This document shows, one piece after another, positions 10,342 to 22,441 of a stretch of DNA of 64,000 nucleotides (position 1 is its first letter; each line of letters begins with the position of its first letter). The DNA lies in NCBI GenBank assembly GCA_027924645.1, contig BSBN01001363.1, positions 1,972,001 through 2,036,000 on the forward strand, written 5' to 3'. The notes below the pieces were generated by a model. That model did not search any database. It saw only the letters and a program-made list of their open reading frames with translations, and was not told the origin of the DNA. The DNA comes from Cunninghamia lanceolata. Lineage: Eukaryota > Streptophyta > Pinopsida > Cupressales > Cupressaceae. The position numbers and the translations under genes are program-made.

Positions 10342-12300
10342 AATATAATATCATCATATTATGGGATCAATGGAGTGCGTAAAGGCCCTTAAGCCAGTCA
10401 AGATCAATTGGGAACAAGTGCTTAAAGGTGATCAGATTTAAGTACCAATGCCATTCTTCGTCGGAACAAAGGCACTCACATTTTGCTCGACCCATCATCT
10501 CCCATGAGTAGCCATTCCTTCAATAACCCATCTCTCAGATATGGAGTGGTAAAAAGAGTGTCTATTCCCAATAATGATATTTCATCTATGTTTATTTCTT
10601 GTAAGTATGTTGTGCATTTTCATTGGGGAAAGTGATCAACTCACATAGTTCGATCTTCATATGAAGAAAATATAACCACAACATGAGAGTAGTATTGACA
10701 TATAATCGTGATAGGAGAACTCTGAAGAACATGCATATTTTGAATAAATCTTTCACCAACTCAATCATATCCCTTAATTGGACTTAACACATCATGACAG
10801 TATTTGTCAAGCGAACGATACAAGGAGCAACCATGATAGTTAGGTGCTTAGTAGACAAAATCTATGCACATATCAATTAAACTCTCAAAAATGCAGTTAT
10901 AACTACATGCTTCTAAGTGAGTGTGTGGGCAATCCTTTCACGTGATGACACCAACATGCATCTACATCCTTTTACCTGATGATACTCTTTGTTTTAACAA
11001 AGAGAGCGTTTAGAATTTCTTGTCACTCTTTGCAAAAATAGAACACGTGATTTGTATAGACCGGTTCCTAACAAGGGCAACTACAGATTCAATACATGGA
11101 TGTGTTTTATATATAATATTAATTGGCCATAATTTTAGTCAAGGGCCTGGTTTCTAGCATGCACAAACATAATTTATGTAAACAATTTTTTTATTTTTAT
11201 TTTTTGTTTTTTTAAATAAATATATAAAGTGGCCAGAGTTTCAACCCCATGCACTAAGAATTAGTTGTGTTCCTTCAATGTCATAATTTACATATCAACC
11301 ATGTGATCCTAAAATCCAGATAGTAGCAAGATGTTACAAGAACATGATCAATCTCATGAATAGATGGTTCAAGTATATGATTGATCATATTGCATTTAGA
11401 CACTCGACTAGTGCCAGGTGACACAATAGATAATGGGATGACAAATTTTTCCACCAAACAAATCATTTTTACTTCCCAAGGAAGCACCTAGAAACTCTAT
11501 TCAAAATTCAAATAAAAGAAGAGATACATGTCTTTCTCAAAATACCATTCTACGAACTGCCTCTCTCCTCCATTACCAATACATATATGGAAACCTAGTA
11601 GTCGGGTTGCCTTTGGAAGTAAGAATTATCAATTGTCAACACTCTCTCTCTCTCGCAAGCAAATGGTACCATGTTAAAAGAAAGCAATTGGTTACACATG
11701 TCAATAAAAGTGTAGAGATTGTATTAGATACAGTTATGAGATGAATGTTGTAAGGGGCAATCTAAGTCATAGGATGTAATAGATAGGAAACATCTCATGG
11801 ATACCATTCTAACACTAGTCAACACTGCTCAATCCCACTAAGTACCCGTAACTCCAATTTTACCACGTAATTACTTTTTGGACAGCAGATTATAATTCTC
11901 ACCTATTATCACATTTAACCAAGGTGTCATCCAAAGCTTTTAAGCTAATTCATTAATTATCTAATAAACAAAATAGGAGCATTATTACTAACCACTAATC
12001 CATTAGAGGATCTTCCATCCACATAGGAGAATAATTTTAACATTATAAAATATGACTTGACTAACATTACGACACGACCTGACCCATCATCACAAGACAA
12101 GGACCAAGTATACCAAAATGACTCGAGACCACAATAGAAAACAGGGACCGACTTAGTGGATTAGACCCCGTGTTATCTCCCATCACTAATATCCATTGAT
12201 GAAAGAACCCGCTCAAACCTACTATATCAAGTGGAGTCGAGGTTCGGTACTTGCAGCCTACATCTAAACAACTGATTAAATACGACCAAGTACGTATATG
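10342..12300. other. rest of LTR C, no recognisable gene
   Basis: Mixed-composition LTR sequence. Short open frames, such as 11281-11487 on the minus strand, are unremarkable. A CT-rich run occurs near 11640-11655. I see no domain or RNA gene here. Confidence 0.5.
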
Positions 12301-12309
12301 TCAACACAC

Positions 12310-12365
12310 AAATAGTTAGAGAATTGCAGCGCAGCAGGGCACTCGAAATGAGTAATGCTAGACCA
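12310..12365 (-). other. conserved U3 hairpin of LTR C
   Basis: Read on the minus strand, the core is TACTC-ATTTC-GAGTG, which pairs with one T.G wobble. It is followed by CCCTGCTGCGCTGCAAT. This corresponds to the TACTCG...CGAGTA core and its 3' context in families A, B and D. The outer arms are weaker here. Confidence 0.5.
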
Positions 12366-12682
12366 TCCCTGCTCTTGGATAAGATTATAATCATAACATT
12401 CAAAAATAGATATCTACGAATCTAATAAAACATGTAAATAATAATCCATAACTAAACTTATTCAACACATCATAACTGAAGTACTCATAATGTCATCTAA
12501 CTCATAACGAATGTCTAAATATAGTAGTCAAATATCGTTCACCAGATAAACATAAATCATAACCTACAATTCAACTATCTCAAAACTGAATCAATGAAAT
12601 GAACGATTAACAACTATCTCTGACTGACAGAGAGCAATGCAGAACTATCTCCATCACAAGCTAACAACGAGGGGGCACTACA

Positions 12683-13978
12683 AAGAATGATAGAGTAATA
12701 AAACTTTAGATTAATAGAATAATATAATTATACAATGATAGAACAAAGGAATGATAGAATACTAGATTTATAGAATAATATAATGGTAGAAATAAAGAAT
12801 GATAGAAGGAAACAACGATAGAATAATAGAATTGTAGAATACTAGTATAATAAAATGATAGAATGAAAGAATGGTAGAATAATAGATTTCTAGAAAAATA
12901 GAATGATAGAATTATATAATGATAGAATGAAGGAACAATAGAGTAATGAAATTCTAGAATAATAGTATGATATAATGATAAAAATGAAAGAATGATAGAA
13001 TAGTAGAATAATAGAATTGTAGAGTAATAGAATTGTAGAATGATAGAATGAAAGAATGGTAGAATACTAGAATTTTAGAATAATAGAATTATAGAAAGAA
13101 AGAACGATAGAATAATAGATTCATAGAATAATAGAATGAGAGTTATAGATTAATAGAATGAAATAATGATAGAATAATAGAATTGTAAAATGATAGAATG
13201 AAACATTAATAGAACAATAGCCTTATAGTATAATAGAATGATAGAATTATATAATGATAAAATGAAAAAATTATAGAATAATAGAATTGTTGAATAATAC
13301 AATAATAGAATTATAGAATAATACAATAATAGAATTACAGAACGAAAGAATGATAGAATATAAGAATGCTAGAATAATAGATTTATAGAATGATAGAACA
13401 ATAGATTTATAGAATAATAGAATTATAGAATTATAGAATGGTACAATAATAGGTTTATAGAATAATAGAATGATATAATTGTAGAATCATAGAATGAAAT
13501 AATGATAGAATACTAGATTTATAGAATGATAAAATGTAAGAATGATAGAATGAAAGAGTGATAGGATGAAAGAATGATAGAAAATTAGATTTAAGGAATA
13601 ATAGAATTTTAGAATTGCAAAATGATAGAATGAAAGAATCGTAGAGTAATAGAACTATACATTAATTGAATAATAGAATTATATAATGATAGAATGAAAG
13701 AATAATAAAGTAATAGATAAATATAGAATAATAGAGTGATAGAATTGTATCAGAGTAGAATAAAAGAATGATGGAATTATAGAATTATAGATTAATAGAT
13801 CTATACAACATGATAGAATGAAACAATTATACCATAATTTAATATTTATAGAATAATAGAATGATAGAATAATAGATTTATTTAATATAATAATATAATG
13901 ATAAAATAATAGATTTATACGATAATAGAATGTTAGAATTATAAAATGGTAGAATGAAAGAATGATAGAGTAATAAGA
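12683..13978. repeat. octanucleotide satellite array
   Basis: NNTAGAAT units between LTR C and LTR D, about one higher-order period long. It includes the phrases GAATACTAG, TTTAAGGAATAAT and GATCTATACAACATG. Its first 80 bp repeat the left flank of LTR C. The last five bases before LTR D (TAAGA, 13974-13978) are the probable left TSD. Confidence 0.93.
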
Positions 13979-14289
13979 TGTAGTGCCCCTCAACTTGTCG
14001 TCTTTTGGACTGATGTTTGCTTAGTAGTACTAGACATTATGACAGTATTTTAGATCGTTTGATGATGGATTTCTAGTTATTTTGCTATTTCAGTATGAAC
14101 CTAATTATTATGATAATAGATGTTGATGTTGGATTATGTCATTTTATGCTTTACAATTTGATAAATGAACTGATGTTTTAGATGCTTTGATGTTATTCAC
14201 TATATGGGATTGGAAGTTAGTTGATCATTTTATGTTGTAGACTAGTAATCTGATACCTTGTTCAATATAGTTGATTGTTATTCATAAAC

Positions 14290-14353
14290 GTGAATGGAAC
14301 AGTGTCGTATTACTCGTTCTCGAGTACCCTACCCCACTGCGATTTCCATTCAC
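14290..14353 (+). other. conserved nested U3 hairpin of LTR D
   Basis: Perfect 10-bp outer arms GTGAATGGAA and TTCCATTCAC, a CAGTG/CACTG pair inside, and a central stem-loop TACTCG-TTCT-CGAGTA. Total 64 nt, the same length as in family A (31090-31153). Confidence 0.65.
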
Positions 14354-15115
14354 TATAAGACTGCATGTGATGTATATGTATATCTTGTTATGGTTAACCG
14401 TGCGTTGCTACAGGATGCAGGTACTAGGCATCGACTCCACCTGATTACCAGGTCTGAGCGTGCCTTCGCCAATGGATTAGTTGGTTGGAGTTAACGTGAG
14501 GTCCCTAGTCAGTGTTCCTTGGTCTTCAGTTTACCCTTGTGGTTTTGGTTGTCGTTCGATCATGTCTTGCTGTCAGGTAATACTGTACCTTGGAGTCTAA
14601 TTAGTTCTGCAGGTGTCTAAGTGTGTATGGTAATGTTGTGCTTTAATTAGAATCATTATACGAAGGAGTATAAATGTTGTTAAATGGGCATAATGTCGTT
14701 AGTTGTCGATTATTGTTATAAATAAATTATTATTTTATTAGAAGTGTTGTTGTTAAATAAAGTTGTAAGAAATTTGTATTGTTCGATATAATATTATTAT
14801 AATAAATATTTAAATAAATAAATAGTTGTAATCATGTTGTAAATTGTGATTCACAACTTGATTAATAAAATAAATTAAAATATAGTTATAAATTATAGAT
14901 TGTCGAAATAGTACTATTCTATTAATAACAATATATTGGGTCGGCTATAAATAAATTAGATTTTATCTGAAATTATGTGCTTACATTTAAAAAAATAATA
15001 ATAAAATAAAATAAATAATATTTGGGGGATCTTTAAATTAAATAAAATATATATTTTTAAAGGAGAGATGCACGGGATCGCGTGCCAGGCCCTTGGTAGA
15101 TGAGAGAGACTGTGT

Positions 15116-15123
15116 TATAAAAG
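15116..15123 (+). promoter_or_regulatory. TATA box of LTR D
   Basis: TATAAAAG, preceded about 45 bp upstream by GATGCACGGGATCGCGTGC. The same arrangement precedes the TATA box in family B. It sets the U3/R boundary at about 15145-15155 by inference. Confidence 0.6.
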
Positions 15124-15410
15124 AGCGGTAGAGGCATTAAGGACAGCATTATAGGTACACGAAGGGAGAAGAAGACTGGAATAAGCAGCTTGGATCTGCA
15201 ACAATTGAAGCAGACCTGTTGAACCGACATCGTAGCCAGGTTCCTTGGAATACTTGCCTTCTTTCACTGTTCCTTTTCTCTGAATCTGAGCATGTTGATT
15301 GTTTGCTTCTTTGTCTGCAAATGAAAAGGTTTTTGGTTAAATGATTTTCTGCCAGGACTCTCTGTCTGATTCTGCAAATGTATATTTTCTATGGACGGTT
15401 GTTGATGTAA

Positions 15411-15764
15411 ATCATTGGGTCTGTATTAAATAGAATTTCCTTACACCGTTCTTCAAACCCTAGTTTTATTCCTCGAAAGAGTGCAGGTATAAGAAGTAAT
15501 AGTTTTAAGGCAGATGTTCCTACAGTAATCCTTCGCCATGTTATTTTCTTGTCTTCTGAGAACGTCTCTCCTCCGACCATGATAGGACACTCTCCTCTGG
15601 CCTCTGCTCCCACTATTGGAGGAGGCGCTATTGGTATAGGTGTGCGAATGCTGTTAGGGAGGCGTCAGACCTCTGATAGTGCTAAATGCCTCGAAACTCT
15701 TCCTTCTTCAATATTGAAGTGTCCATGGGTTCTGGTTACATTAGCTGCTGTCGTTCCATTGTAA
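15411..15764 (+). pseudogene. unrecognised open frame in LTR D
   Basis: About 117 codons stay open between TAA stops, with no ATG near the start. The composition is protein-like: a Ser/Arg-rich beginning (SNPSFIPRKSAGIRSNS), then a Gly-rich segment (TIGGGAIGIGVRML) and a hydrophobic end. It lies downstream of the TATA box, where the other families carry host-gene pieces, so a captured exon is plausible. No family is recognised. The copy at 63120-63473 stays open with two or three substitutions. Antisense frames here are shadows. Confidence 0.3.
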
Positions 15765-15998
15765 TCCTAGCCATTTTGGGCTGAGCATTTATCCTACGGA
15801 GGTTAGTCATGAGGTTCGCACCTGTATTGCAAGTGCAATGCAGAAATACTTAGGTGAATCCCTCATATACTAGACGTGAGACTGGCGAGCAGTGGTGTCA
15901 AACTTGAATATTGGGCTGCCTGAGTTTCTTTTTATCTTATTTTGTTCTTTAGGTGTTATTTACTAGCAGATTGATATTATCAAGCATCGCTGCAAATT

Positions 15999-16006
15999 GT
16001 ATAATA
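15999..16006. other. junction of the two segmental-duplication units
   Basis: TGTATA is common to the end of the LTR D segment and its unit 2 sister (63708-63712). After it, unit 1 runs into satellite (ATAGAATGATAG) while unit 2 continues as LTR (CTGGGCGTG). An ATA at the join could belong to either side, which is a 3-bp microhomology. Confidence 0.75.
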
Positions 16007-17325
16007 GAATGATAGAAATGTAGAATAATAGATTAATAGATTAATATAATAATAATAGAATGATAAAATTATAAAACGATAGATTGAAATAATGATAGAA
16101 TAATATAATTATAGATTAATAGAATGTTTGAATTATAAAATAATAGAATGAAAGAATGATAGAGTAATAGAATTTTGGAATAATATAATAATAGAATGAT
16201 TGAATGAAGGAATGATATAGTAATAGATTTATAGAATAATAGAATGATAGAATAATAAAATGATAGAATAATAGAATGATAAGATTATATAATGATAGAA
16301 TGAAAGAATGTTAGAAAAATAGAATTGTAGAATGATAGAATGAAAAATGTTGGAGTAATTTAATAAAAGAGTTATAGAATGATGGAACTATAGACTTGAA
16401 TATAACTATAAAATAATACAATTAGAGAATAATACAATTTGAGAATCAAAGAATGATAGAATAATAGATTTATAGAATAACAAAATGATAGAATTATAGA
16501 ATGATATAATAATAGGTTTATAGAATAATAGAATGATATAATTATAGAATCATAGAATGAAAGAATTGTAGAAAAATAGAATTATAAAATAATACAATAA
16601 TAGAATTACAGAAGGAAAGAATGATAGAATAATAGAATGATTGAATATAAGAATGATAGAACAATAGATTTATAGAATAATAGAATGATAGCATTACATA
16701 ATGGTATAGTAATAGAATGAAAGAATGATAGAATAGTAGATTTATAGAATTATAAAATGAAAGAATGATAGAATGAAAGAGTGATAGAATGAAAGAATGA
16801 TAAAAAATAGATTTAAGGAATAATAGAATTTTAGAATTGCAAAATGATAGAATGAAAGAATCGTAGAGTAATAGAACTATAGATTAATCGAATAATGGAA
16901 TTATACAATGATAGAATGAAAGAATGACAGAGTAAGAGATTAATAGAATAATAGAGTGATAGAACTGTATAAGAATAGAATAAAAGAATGATGGATTAAT
17001 AGAATTGTAGATTAATAGATCTATACAACATGATAGAATGAAACAAAATTATAGAATAATTTAATATTTATAGGATAATAGAATGATATAATTATAAATG
17101 AAAAAATGAAAGAATGATAGACTAATATAATTATAGAATAATAGAATGAAAAAATGATAGAATAATAGATTTATACAATAATAGAATGTTAGAATTATAA
17201 AATGGTAGAATGAAAGAATGATAGAGTAATAAAACTTTAGATTAATAGAATAATATAATTATACAATGATAGAAGGAAACAATGATAGAATAATAGAATT
17301 GTAGAATACTAGTATAACAAAATAA
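16004..17325. repeat. octanucleotide satellite array (start of unit 2)
   Basis: NNTAGAAT units that align with 7735-9000 and 28340-29700. It ends in GTATAACAAAATAAT before unrelated sequence. Confidence 0.93.
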
Positions 17326-19690
17326 TTTAGGCTTGCAGCCTGAGGAGCAGGGGTATCGGATACTCTTTTTATTATTACATCCCCTATCAACTCTCCTAAT
17401 TGAACCCTAGCCTTTTTATTGTTTGGGGCTACAACCCATATTGCCAATGTTTCAAATTTAGGGTTGAAGGCTGCACTAGAGAGGGCCTTTTCAATCTCTT
17501 CCCCTATCACATCTAAACCATCTCTGGTGATTGTATCAAATGCAATGGCATCTGATAGAGTCCAGTGAGGTAGAAGCAGAATATTACTTTTTGCCACCAG
17601 TGCTCTCCCTTCCTCTAGAGTCGTTTCACTTATAGACTGTTGTACTTCTTTTAGGACCCTCTGAGTAATAACATCATACTCCTTTGGATCTGCTCCAGCC
17701 TTGGCATCTTCAATTTTCTTCTGAAATTCCTCACTCCTCACTTTCAAAACATAGCTCCTAAATTTAGGAGTGTTGACAAATTCATCATCCTCCATAAACT
17801 TGTCATAGGTCATCACCCTAACATCTTCAATATCAATAGTAGGGTTTCTCATTACTCTCACTGCCCTATTCTATGAGGATGAATAAAGTCTTAGTCTATC
17901 GGGTGAATGAGGGCCAGTTTCTTGTGCATGTTCCTCCTCCCCCTCTAGGTCAACTACCTCTATTTGCTCTGGGTTCTCCAAATCAATAATCTTGGCCCTT
18001 TTGGCAGGGGAGGGGCCAACTGATTCCCTCTTTACATCATACTCTCCACTTGAGCTGCCAGGCTCATAAGCATATCTCTATTCCAATATAGGGGCAGAGG
18101 CAATCAACTGTTCTGCATTATCCAACATTTTTCTCAATTCTCTTGATTGGGTCTTACACTTCTGCAAATGCACCCGAATATGTAGGATTCATATTTCTCT
18201 TCATATTCTCACTGGCCATGATAGTAGCCCACTTGATCCTCAAGTGGTGGACTTCATTCATTGTAAAACAATTCCTAGCAATGTCCTCATCATAATCCAC
18301 ATGATGAAAGTACTTGAGCCTTCCCTTGTAGTTGTTGACTCTGAATCTGGTTTTGCTGATGAATCCCTCAGGGTCAAATGACCTTGGTTGTTCCAAATAC
18401 ATTCCAAATATTGCATAACTGAATAAATTTGGTCCAACCCACTCTTATCAGGGATCACAAAATCACAAAATCTGATGGAAGAAGGGAAGAATGAACCTTT
18501 CTTGTGGCTCCTAAAGTGCTCTTTGTCAAAATTATTTAACTGCCTTATAACTTCTAAAAATGCCACCCTCTTTGGCACATATTTGGGCAGTATGTGAGGT
18601 GCAGTCTGGCATCCATAGACCCTTATGCAAGTAGTATGCTCATGATAGAACCAATCACCCCAATTGTGATCAATTCCGAGGTGGGGAGTCCTGTCCAGAG
18701 GTCGTAAGAAATCCATTACATCAGGATGCAACCTTTCACCCTCTAGCTCCAAAAATCCAAGGATTCTCCTCACAAAATATTCCTCAAAGATGACATAATA
18801 TGCTGTGACACAGTGCATATCTACCATACATGTCCATACTTGCACTGGCAGCTTGTTCCGTTAAGCATCTGAATCCTTGACATGCAAATTGGGGTGCCAC
18901 ATCCCTAATAAAGCAAATAAGTACATATGGCACAACAAAGAGTACCATATGAATTCAACTTGGACATCCGGTTTAGACAAATTATTTTTGATCTTTGTCA
19001 TATGATCATGCATATGGTCAGCTATGAAAGTGGCATAATCATATGGTTCCTTGACACCTGGGTTCTGAATATCAACAGCCATCATCATCAAAGAAATAGA
19101 CATTCTTTCTGAAGCATCTCTGCCTAATACTTTACACAGACTATGATAGGTTCTGACAAAATATTCATTAAACACACTACAATGAAAAGGCTCCTCCTCA
19201 TCATCTGAAATCTTTACCAATTTCCCACCAACAACCCTTGGCCTATGCTTTGGTAAGTTATATTCCCTGTAATGTCATTTCACAGTCTGGTATTTTTTCT
19301 TGAAAGCCCTGAGGTCAATTTATTTGCCGGCTGCAGGGTCCAAGTTGAATATAGTGGCAATGTATCCTTTGGTAGGCTTGATCAATGTTGAACCATTTCC
19401 ATCTATTACTGTCCTAGTGGCTAGATTATACCTTAATGTTGTTGACCTAATTAAGTATGGGTTGGGGAAAACATTGGAACAAATGAGCTTGGCTAAATCA
19501 TATCTTCAAGCATGACAGATAGGGGCCTTATAGTCCATGCTCTTATGCCAATGCTCAAAGAGGATCCAACCTGGGACAGGTAATTTGGAGTCCCGACAAT
19601 TATAGCAGTAGTCAAGAAATTTATACAGGGCTCCGCCTGGGCCATGCAATTTCAAAATTGTTCTAGCGGAACTAGGGAGTTGGATCATAA
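17326..19690 (-). pseudogene. long decayed plant ORF of unknown family
   Basis: On the minus strand one frame can be followed from about 19690 to about 18400 through four in-frame stops: TGA near 19512, TAA near 19322, TGA near 19272 and TAA near 18866. A frameshift near 18405 follows, then further open pieces at 18402-18154 and 17861-17330. Three of the four stops look like single C-to-T changes of CGA or CAA. Landmarks are ILFEHWHKSMDYKAP, KISDDEEEPFHCSVFNEYF, FIADHMHDHMTKIKNNLSKP, HLGIDHNWGDWFYHEHTTC and VRVMTYDKFMEDDEF. No transmembrane segment or catalytic motif is recognised. It resembles the long uncharacterised ORFs common in repeat-rich plant genomes, possibly transposon-borne, but I cannot name it. 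Confidence 0.6.
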
Positions 19691-21246
19691 GATCCTCATC
19701 TAAGCTTCGTTTTGAAGTGGAAGGCTAGCCTAACTGACTCATTTTTCTTTTATGAAGGTAGCTTAGGGTTTTTATGGTTGACAACGACCCTTAAAGCTTC
19801 AAAATTAACCTACAGTTGGAAAAACCAGGTATAGAGGAGGACTAGTTACTAGTTTTCTGGGCTTGTCAAAGCTTGAGATTAATTTTTCCTACTTGTTCGA
19901 TGATTTCTTCTGAATGCAGTTGTGCTCTCGAGAATACCTTAATGCTTGATTTCTTGCACAATTCTCTGTATTAATGAACTTCATGTCACAAGAATTCTTG
20001 CACAATTCTCTATATTAATGCACTTCGTGCTACAAGCACTTCAAAATCTTTCTCTTTTGAAACTTTGAATTTGGGCCATTGATCTTTTCCTTACAATCTG
20101 AAATCCACAGTCCTGATTGGCTGACTAGATTTGACAATCTTCATTGCCATTTAGAATATGTATGAGTCAGATATGTGGCAGCACCTCGCAACGTAATAGC
20201 CTATGATGGCCCACCTCTTACCTACCCCGCGCCAGCATGCCTTACTTCTCAAAAAAGAAAATACCACGTGTCACGACCGCATAACGCAGATTCCAACGAA
20301 AGAGATTCTCCTTGCGACGATGCGCAACCGTTGGATCAAGTCTTTTGCCAGCTTAGATTTTTTGACATGTGTCGTTCTATCGCAGCCATGCAGTGAATAT
20401 TCTCTCCTGACAGATTCCTCCTGCGCTCTTGCATGACAATTAGATTTTGCCCTTCCTGCAACCGATGACAGCGGGTAACCTCTAGAATCCTAGATTAAGG
20501 GGTTGGTCAACTTACGAATATTAGGACATGAAGTCATGACTTCACTGACCGACAACCTGCTTGCATATTAACTTCTTAAACAATTAAAAAGTGGACCCTG
20601 TTAGCTTGCTAGGTTAACCCATTCCCCACCAAGCCGTGACCGACAAGATTAGGTATAAGGGGCTGGTAAACAACACGGTTTGATGGCTCAGGTTTCAACT
20701 TAGACAACTGGCAACCGAAGGTAGAAAGTCAACATAAGATTATGCAGAGGGTTCTCGTATGAAATGTCAACCATTGATATTTGGAAATCTAACGGTTCAA
20801 GTGTTAAAACCTAATTATGCAAATATTTCAAGCATCATGCATATAGATGAACTACACTATCAATAGAAAGTGTAATTTTACTTGTGCATATAAAATTTCG
20901 TGATTAATTCTATCTAAAAACAACCAAATTGAAATCAAATTAAATCCAAAAAGATTGAGAGTTCACATATATTATAGCTCTCCTAGTTGTGCCTATCTCA
21001 AGAGTCAAAAAGAAAACAAATGCGAAGCAACATTAGAAACCTCTAACCATAACAGAGACCATCACCAAATCCATGTCAACATATATAAATTAAAGCAAAC
21101 ATATAAGAAGCAACATTAGAAACCTCTAACCATAATAGAGATCAAATTATATTAATACAAAAAAGATTTACACTTGGGTAATTATATTAATACAAAAAGA
21201 TTTACACTTGGGTAATTATATTATTACAAAAAGATTTACACTCAAG
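19691..21246. other. no recognisable gene
   Basis: Mixed intergenic sequence. Two overlapping short plus-strand frames at 20175-20436 lack any recognised motif. An ATTATATTAATACAAAAAGA phrase recurs several times between 21140 and 21260 as a small direct repeat. Confidence 0.5.
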
Positions 21247-22166
21247 AAATTATATCAATACAAAAACCACTCCAACAGCTAGCCCAGGCTCCAAAAAACA
21301 CATAGCACCAGAGAGGCTACCATAGTACCATAGAAATCCCTAGCTCCTTAACTGAGCGACTCCTCAAAAACTTGCCGCCCTACCACCCCAACATGGAAAT
21401 CACCAAAACAGTGGCCCTGGGAGCCTGACCACTCCTATGGCCACTGCAAGTAGAATCCTGTCGCATTCACAATGGTTGCAAAGTATTGAAGACATACTAG
21501 AGTATCGTCTGTGTCCATTCCAATTGCCCATCGAAGAAAGTGTCTCCCACAAGCCGCCCAAAGCCTGTACCTTTCGAGTTGTTGCTCATTCATGTTTAGG
21601 AGGAATGGCTACCTAGCTACGCCCTCCTATCCCTCCCGCAGCTTCTCCAGGTCTCTCAGCCATGGGATATTGACCCCCAATTCTGCATCAATCACCACAT
21701 CTAAGTCATCAATACAAAAACCACTCCAACGGCCAGCCTAGGCTCCAAAAAACACACAGCACCAGAGAGGCTACCATAGTACCATAGAAATCCCTACCCC
21801 CTTGACTGAGCGACTCCTCAAAAACTTGCCGCCCTACCACCCCAGCATGGAAATCACCAAAAAAGTGACCCTGGGAGTCTGACCACTCCTATGGCCACTG
21901 TGAGTAGAATCCCCTCGCATTCACAATGGTTACGAAGTATTGAAGACATACTGGAGTATCGCCTATGTCCATTCCAATTTCCCGTCGAAGAAAGTGTCTC
22001 CCAGGAGCCGCCCAAAGCCTGTGCCTTCAGAGTTGTTGCTCATTCATGTTTAGGAGGAACAGATACCTAGCTACGCCCTCCTATCCCTCCTACAGCTTCT
22101 CCAGGTCTCTCAGCCACGGGATACTGACCCCCAATTTTGCATCAATCACCACGTCTAAGTCATCCA
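21247..22166. repeat. 460-bp tandem duplication
   Basis: 21247-21706 and 21707-22166 match closely (ATCAATACAAAAACCACTCC at each start, CTAAGTCATC at each end), with perhaps 5-7% difference by eye. The duplication lies inside a minus-strand decayed coding frame, so it duplicated part of that pseudogene. Confidence 0.85.
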
Positions 22167-22441
22167 AAAGAATATTTGGAGTGAATACCCCCCATAGAAT
22201 CATCAATGCATCCACCTTTGCCTCTCCTAGGTCCAACAAAGAAGCCAGAAAGTGTGAGGAAATATCTGCATTTACCATATATCTATCCTTGGAGACCAAG
22301 AAGTCTTTACCAAGGACCATCTTCACTGCCTCAAGGAAGAATAGGTTTTACTGGTTACAAATGTTCATCAGTCTGCCATCTCTGATACGGCCCAGAAAGG
22401 TGACTTGACACTTATTGCAGTGAAGCCTTATGGGAGTCTCC
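21250..22441 (-). pseudogene. decayed plant ORF of unknown family, partly duplicated
   Basis: From ATG at 22441 the minus strand reads METPIRLHCNKCQ, then through a stop into FLEAVKMVLGKDFLVSKDRY, VNADISSHFLASLLDLGEA and SIPWLRDLEKL. It continues past several stops into a segment with HFLRREIGMD and FFGDFHAGVVGRQVFEESL. The frame stays coherent despite the stops, which argues for a dead gene and not chance. It has the same orientation and style as the pseudogene at 17326-19690, so both could derive from one element. No family is recognised. Confidence 0.45.

Larger units (their letters stand above)
9016..12682 (-). mobile_element. truncated giant LTR, family C, minus orientation
   Basis: The right edge reads GGGGCACTACA, the reverse complement of the TGTAGTGCCCC start shared by families A, B and D. 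Going inward on the minus strand, the segment around 12310-12365 has the conserved U3 stem (TACTC/GAGTG). Nearby is the GCAAGTACCG...TCGACTCCAC block, also seen in the other families. The left edge at 9016 lacks the expected TGTAACGCCC end, so the LTR 3' part is missing. Family A and B LTRs show a conserved head, a variable cargo region and a conserved tail. By analogy, the PPR relic (9110-9625) and the unknown frame (9904-10341) lie in the cargo region. The duplicate at 56736-60391 has the same truncation, so the truncation predates the segmental duplication. Confidence 0.78.
900..16003 (+). repeat. segmental duplication, unit 1 (3' part)
   Basis: 900-1868 matches 28929-29881 and 1849-16003 matches 49544-63712, in the same order and orientation, with about 1-2% differences by eye. 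The 19.67-kb family B retrotransposon interrupts the second copy. The copy ends at 16003, inside LTR D, where satellite sequence abruptly takes over. The matching LTR in unit 2 continues instead. This marks the head-to-tail junction of the two units. The unit 1 start lies upstream of the window. Confidence 0.93.
13979..16003 (+). mobile_element. 5' part of giant LTR, family D, cut at the duplication junction
   Basis: Starts TGTAGTGCCCCTCAACTTG. It contains the conserved U3 hairpin (14290-14353), the GATGCAGGTACTAGGCATCG block, and a GATGCACGGGATCGCGTGC motif ahead of a TATA box (15116-15123). A variable region with an open frame follows. At 16003 it stops abruptly and satellite follows. The sister copy at 61688 continues beyond this point to the window end. 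The cut is therefore the segmental duplication boundary, not the natural LTR end. Confidence 0.87.

Noticed and set aside
14294..14494. Small ORF MEQCRITRSR... found in several LTRs (30162, 43546, 62003)
   Set aside because: Its conservation follows the structured U3 segment and the copies are recent duplicates. It lies upstream of the TATA box, with no recognised domain. The hairpin explains the conservation better.
15389..15613. Minus-strand ORF MGAEARGECPIMV...
   Set aside because: It is the shadow of the longer plus-strand open frame at 15411-15764, and nothing independent supports it.
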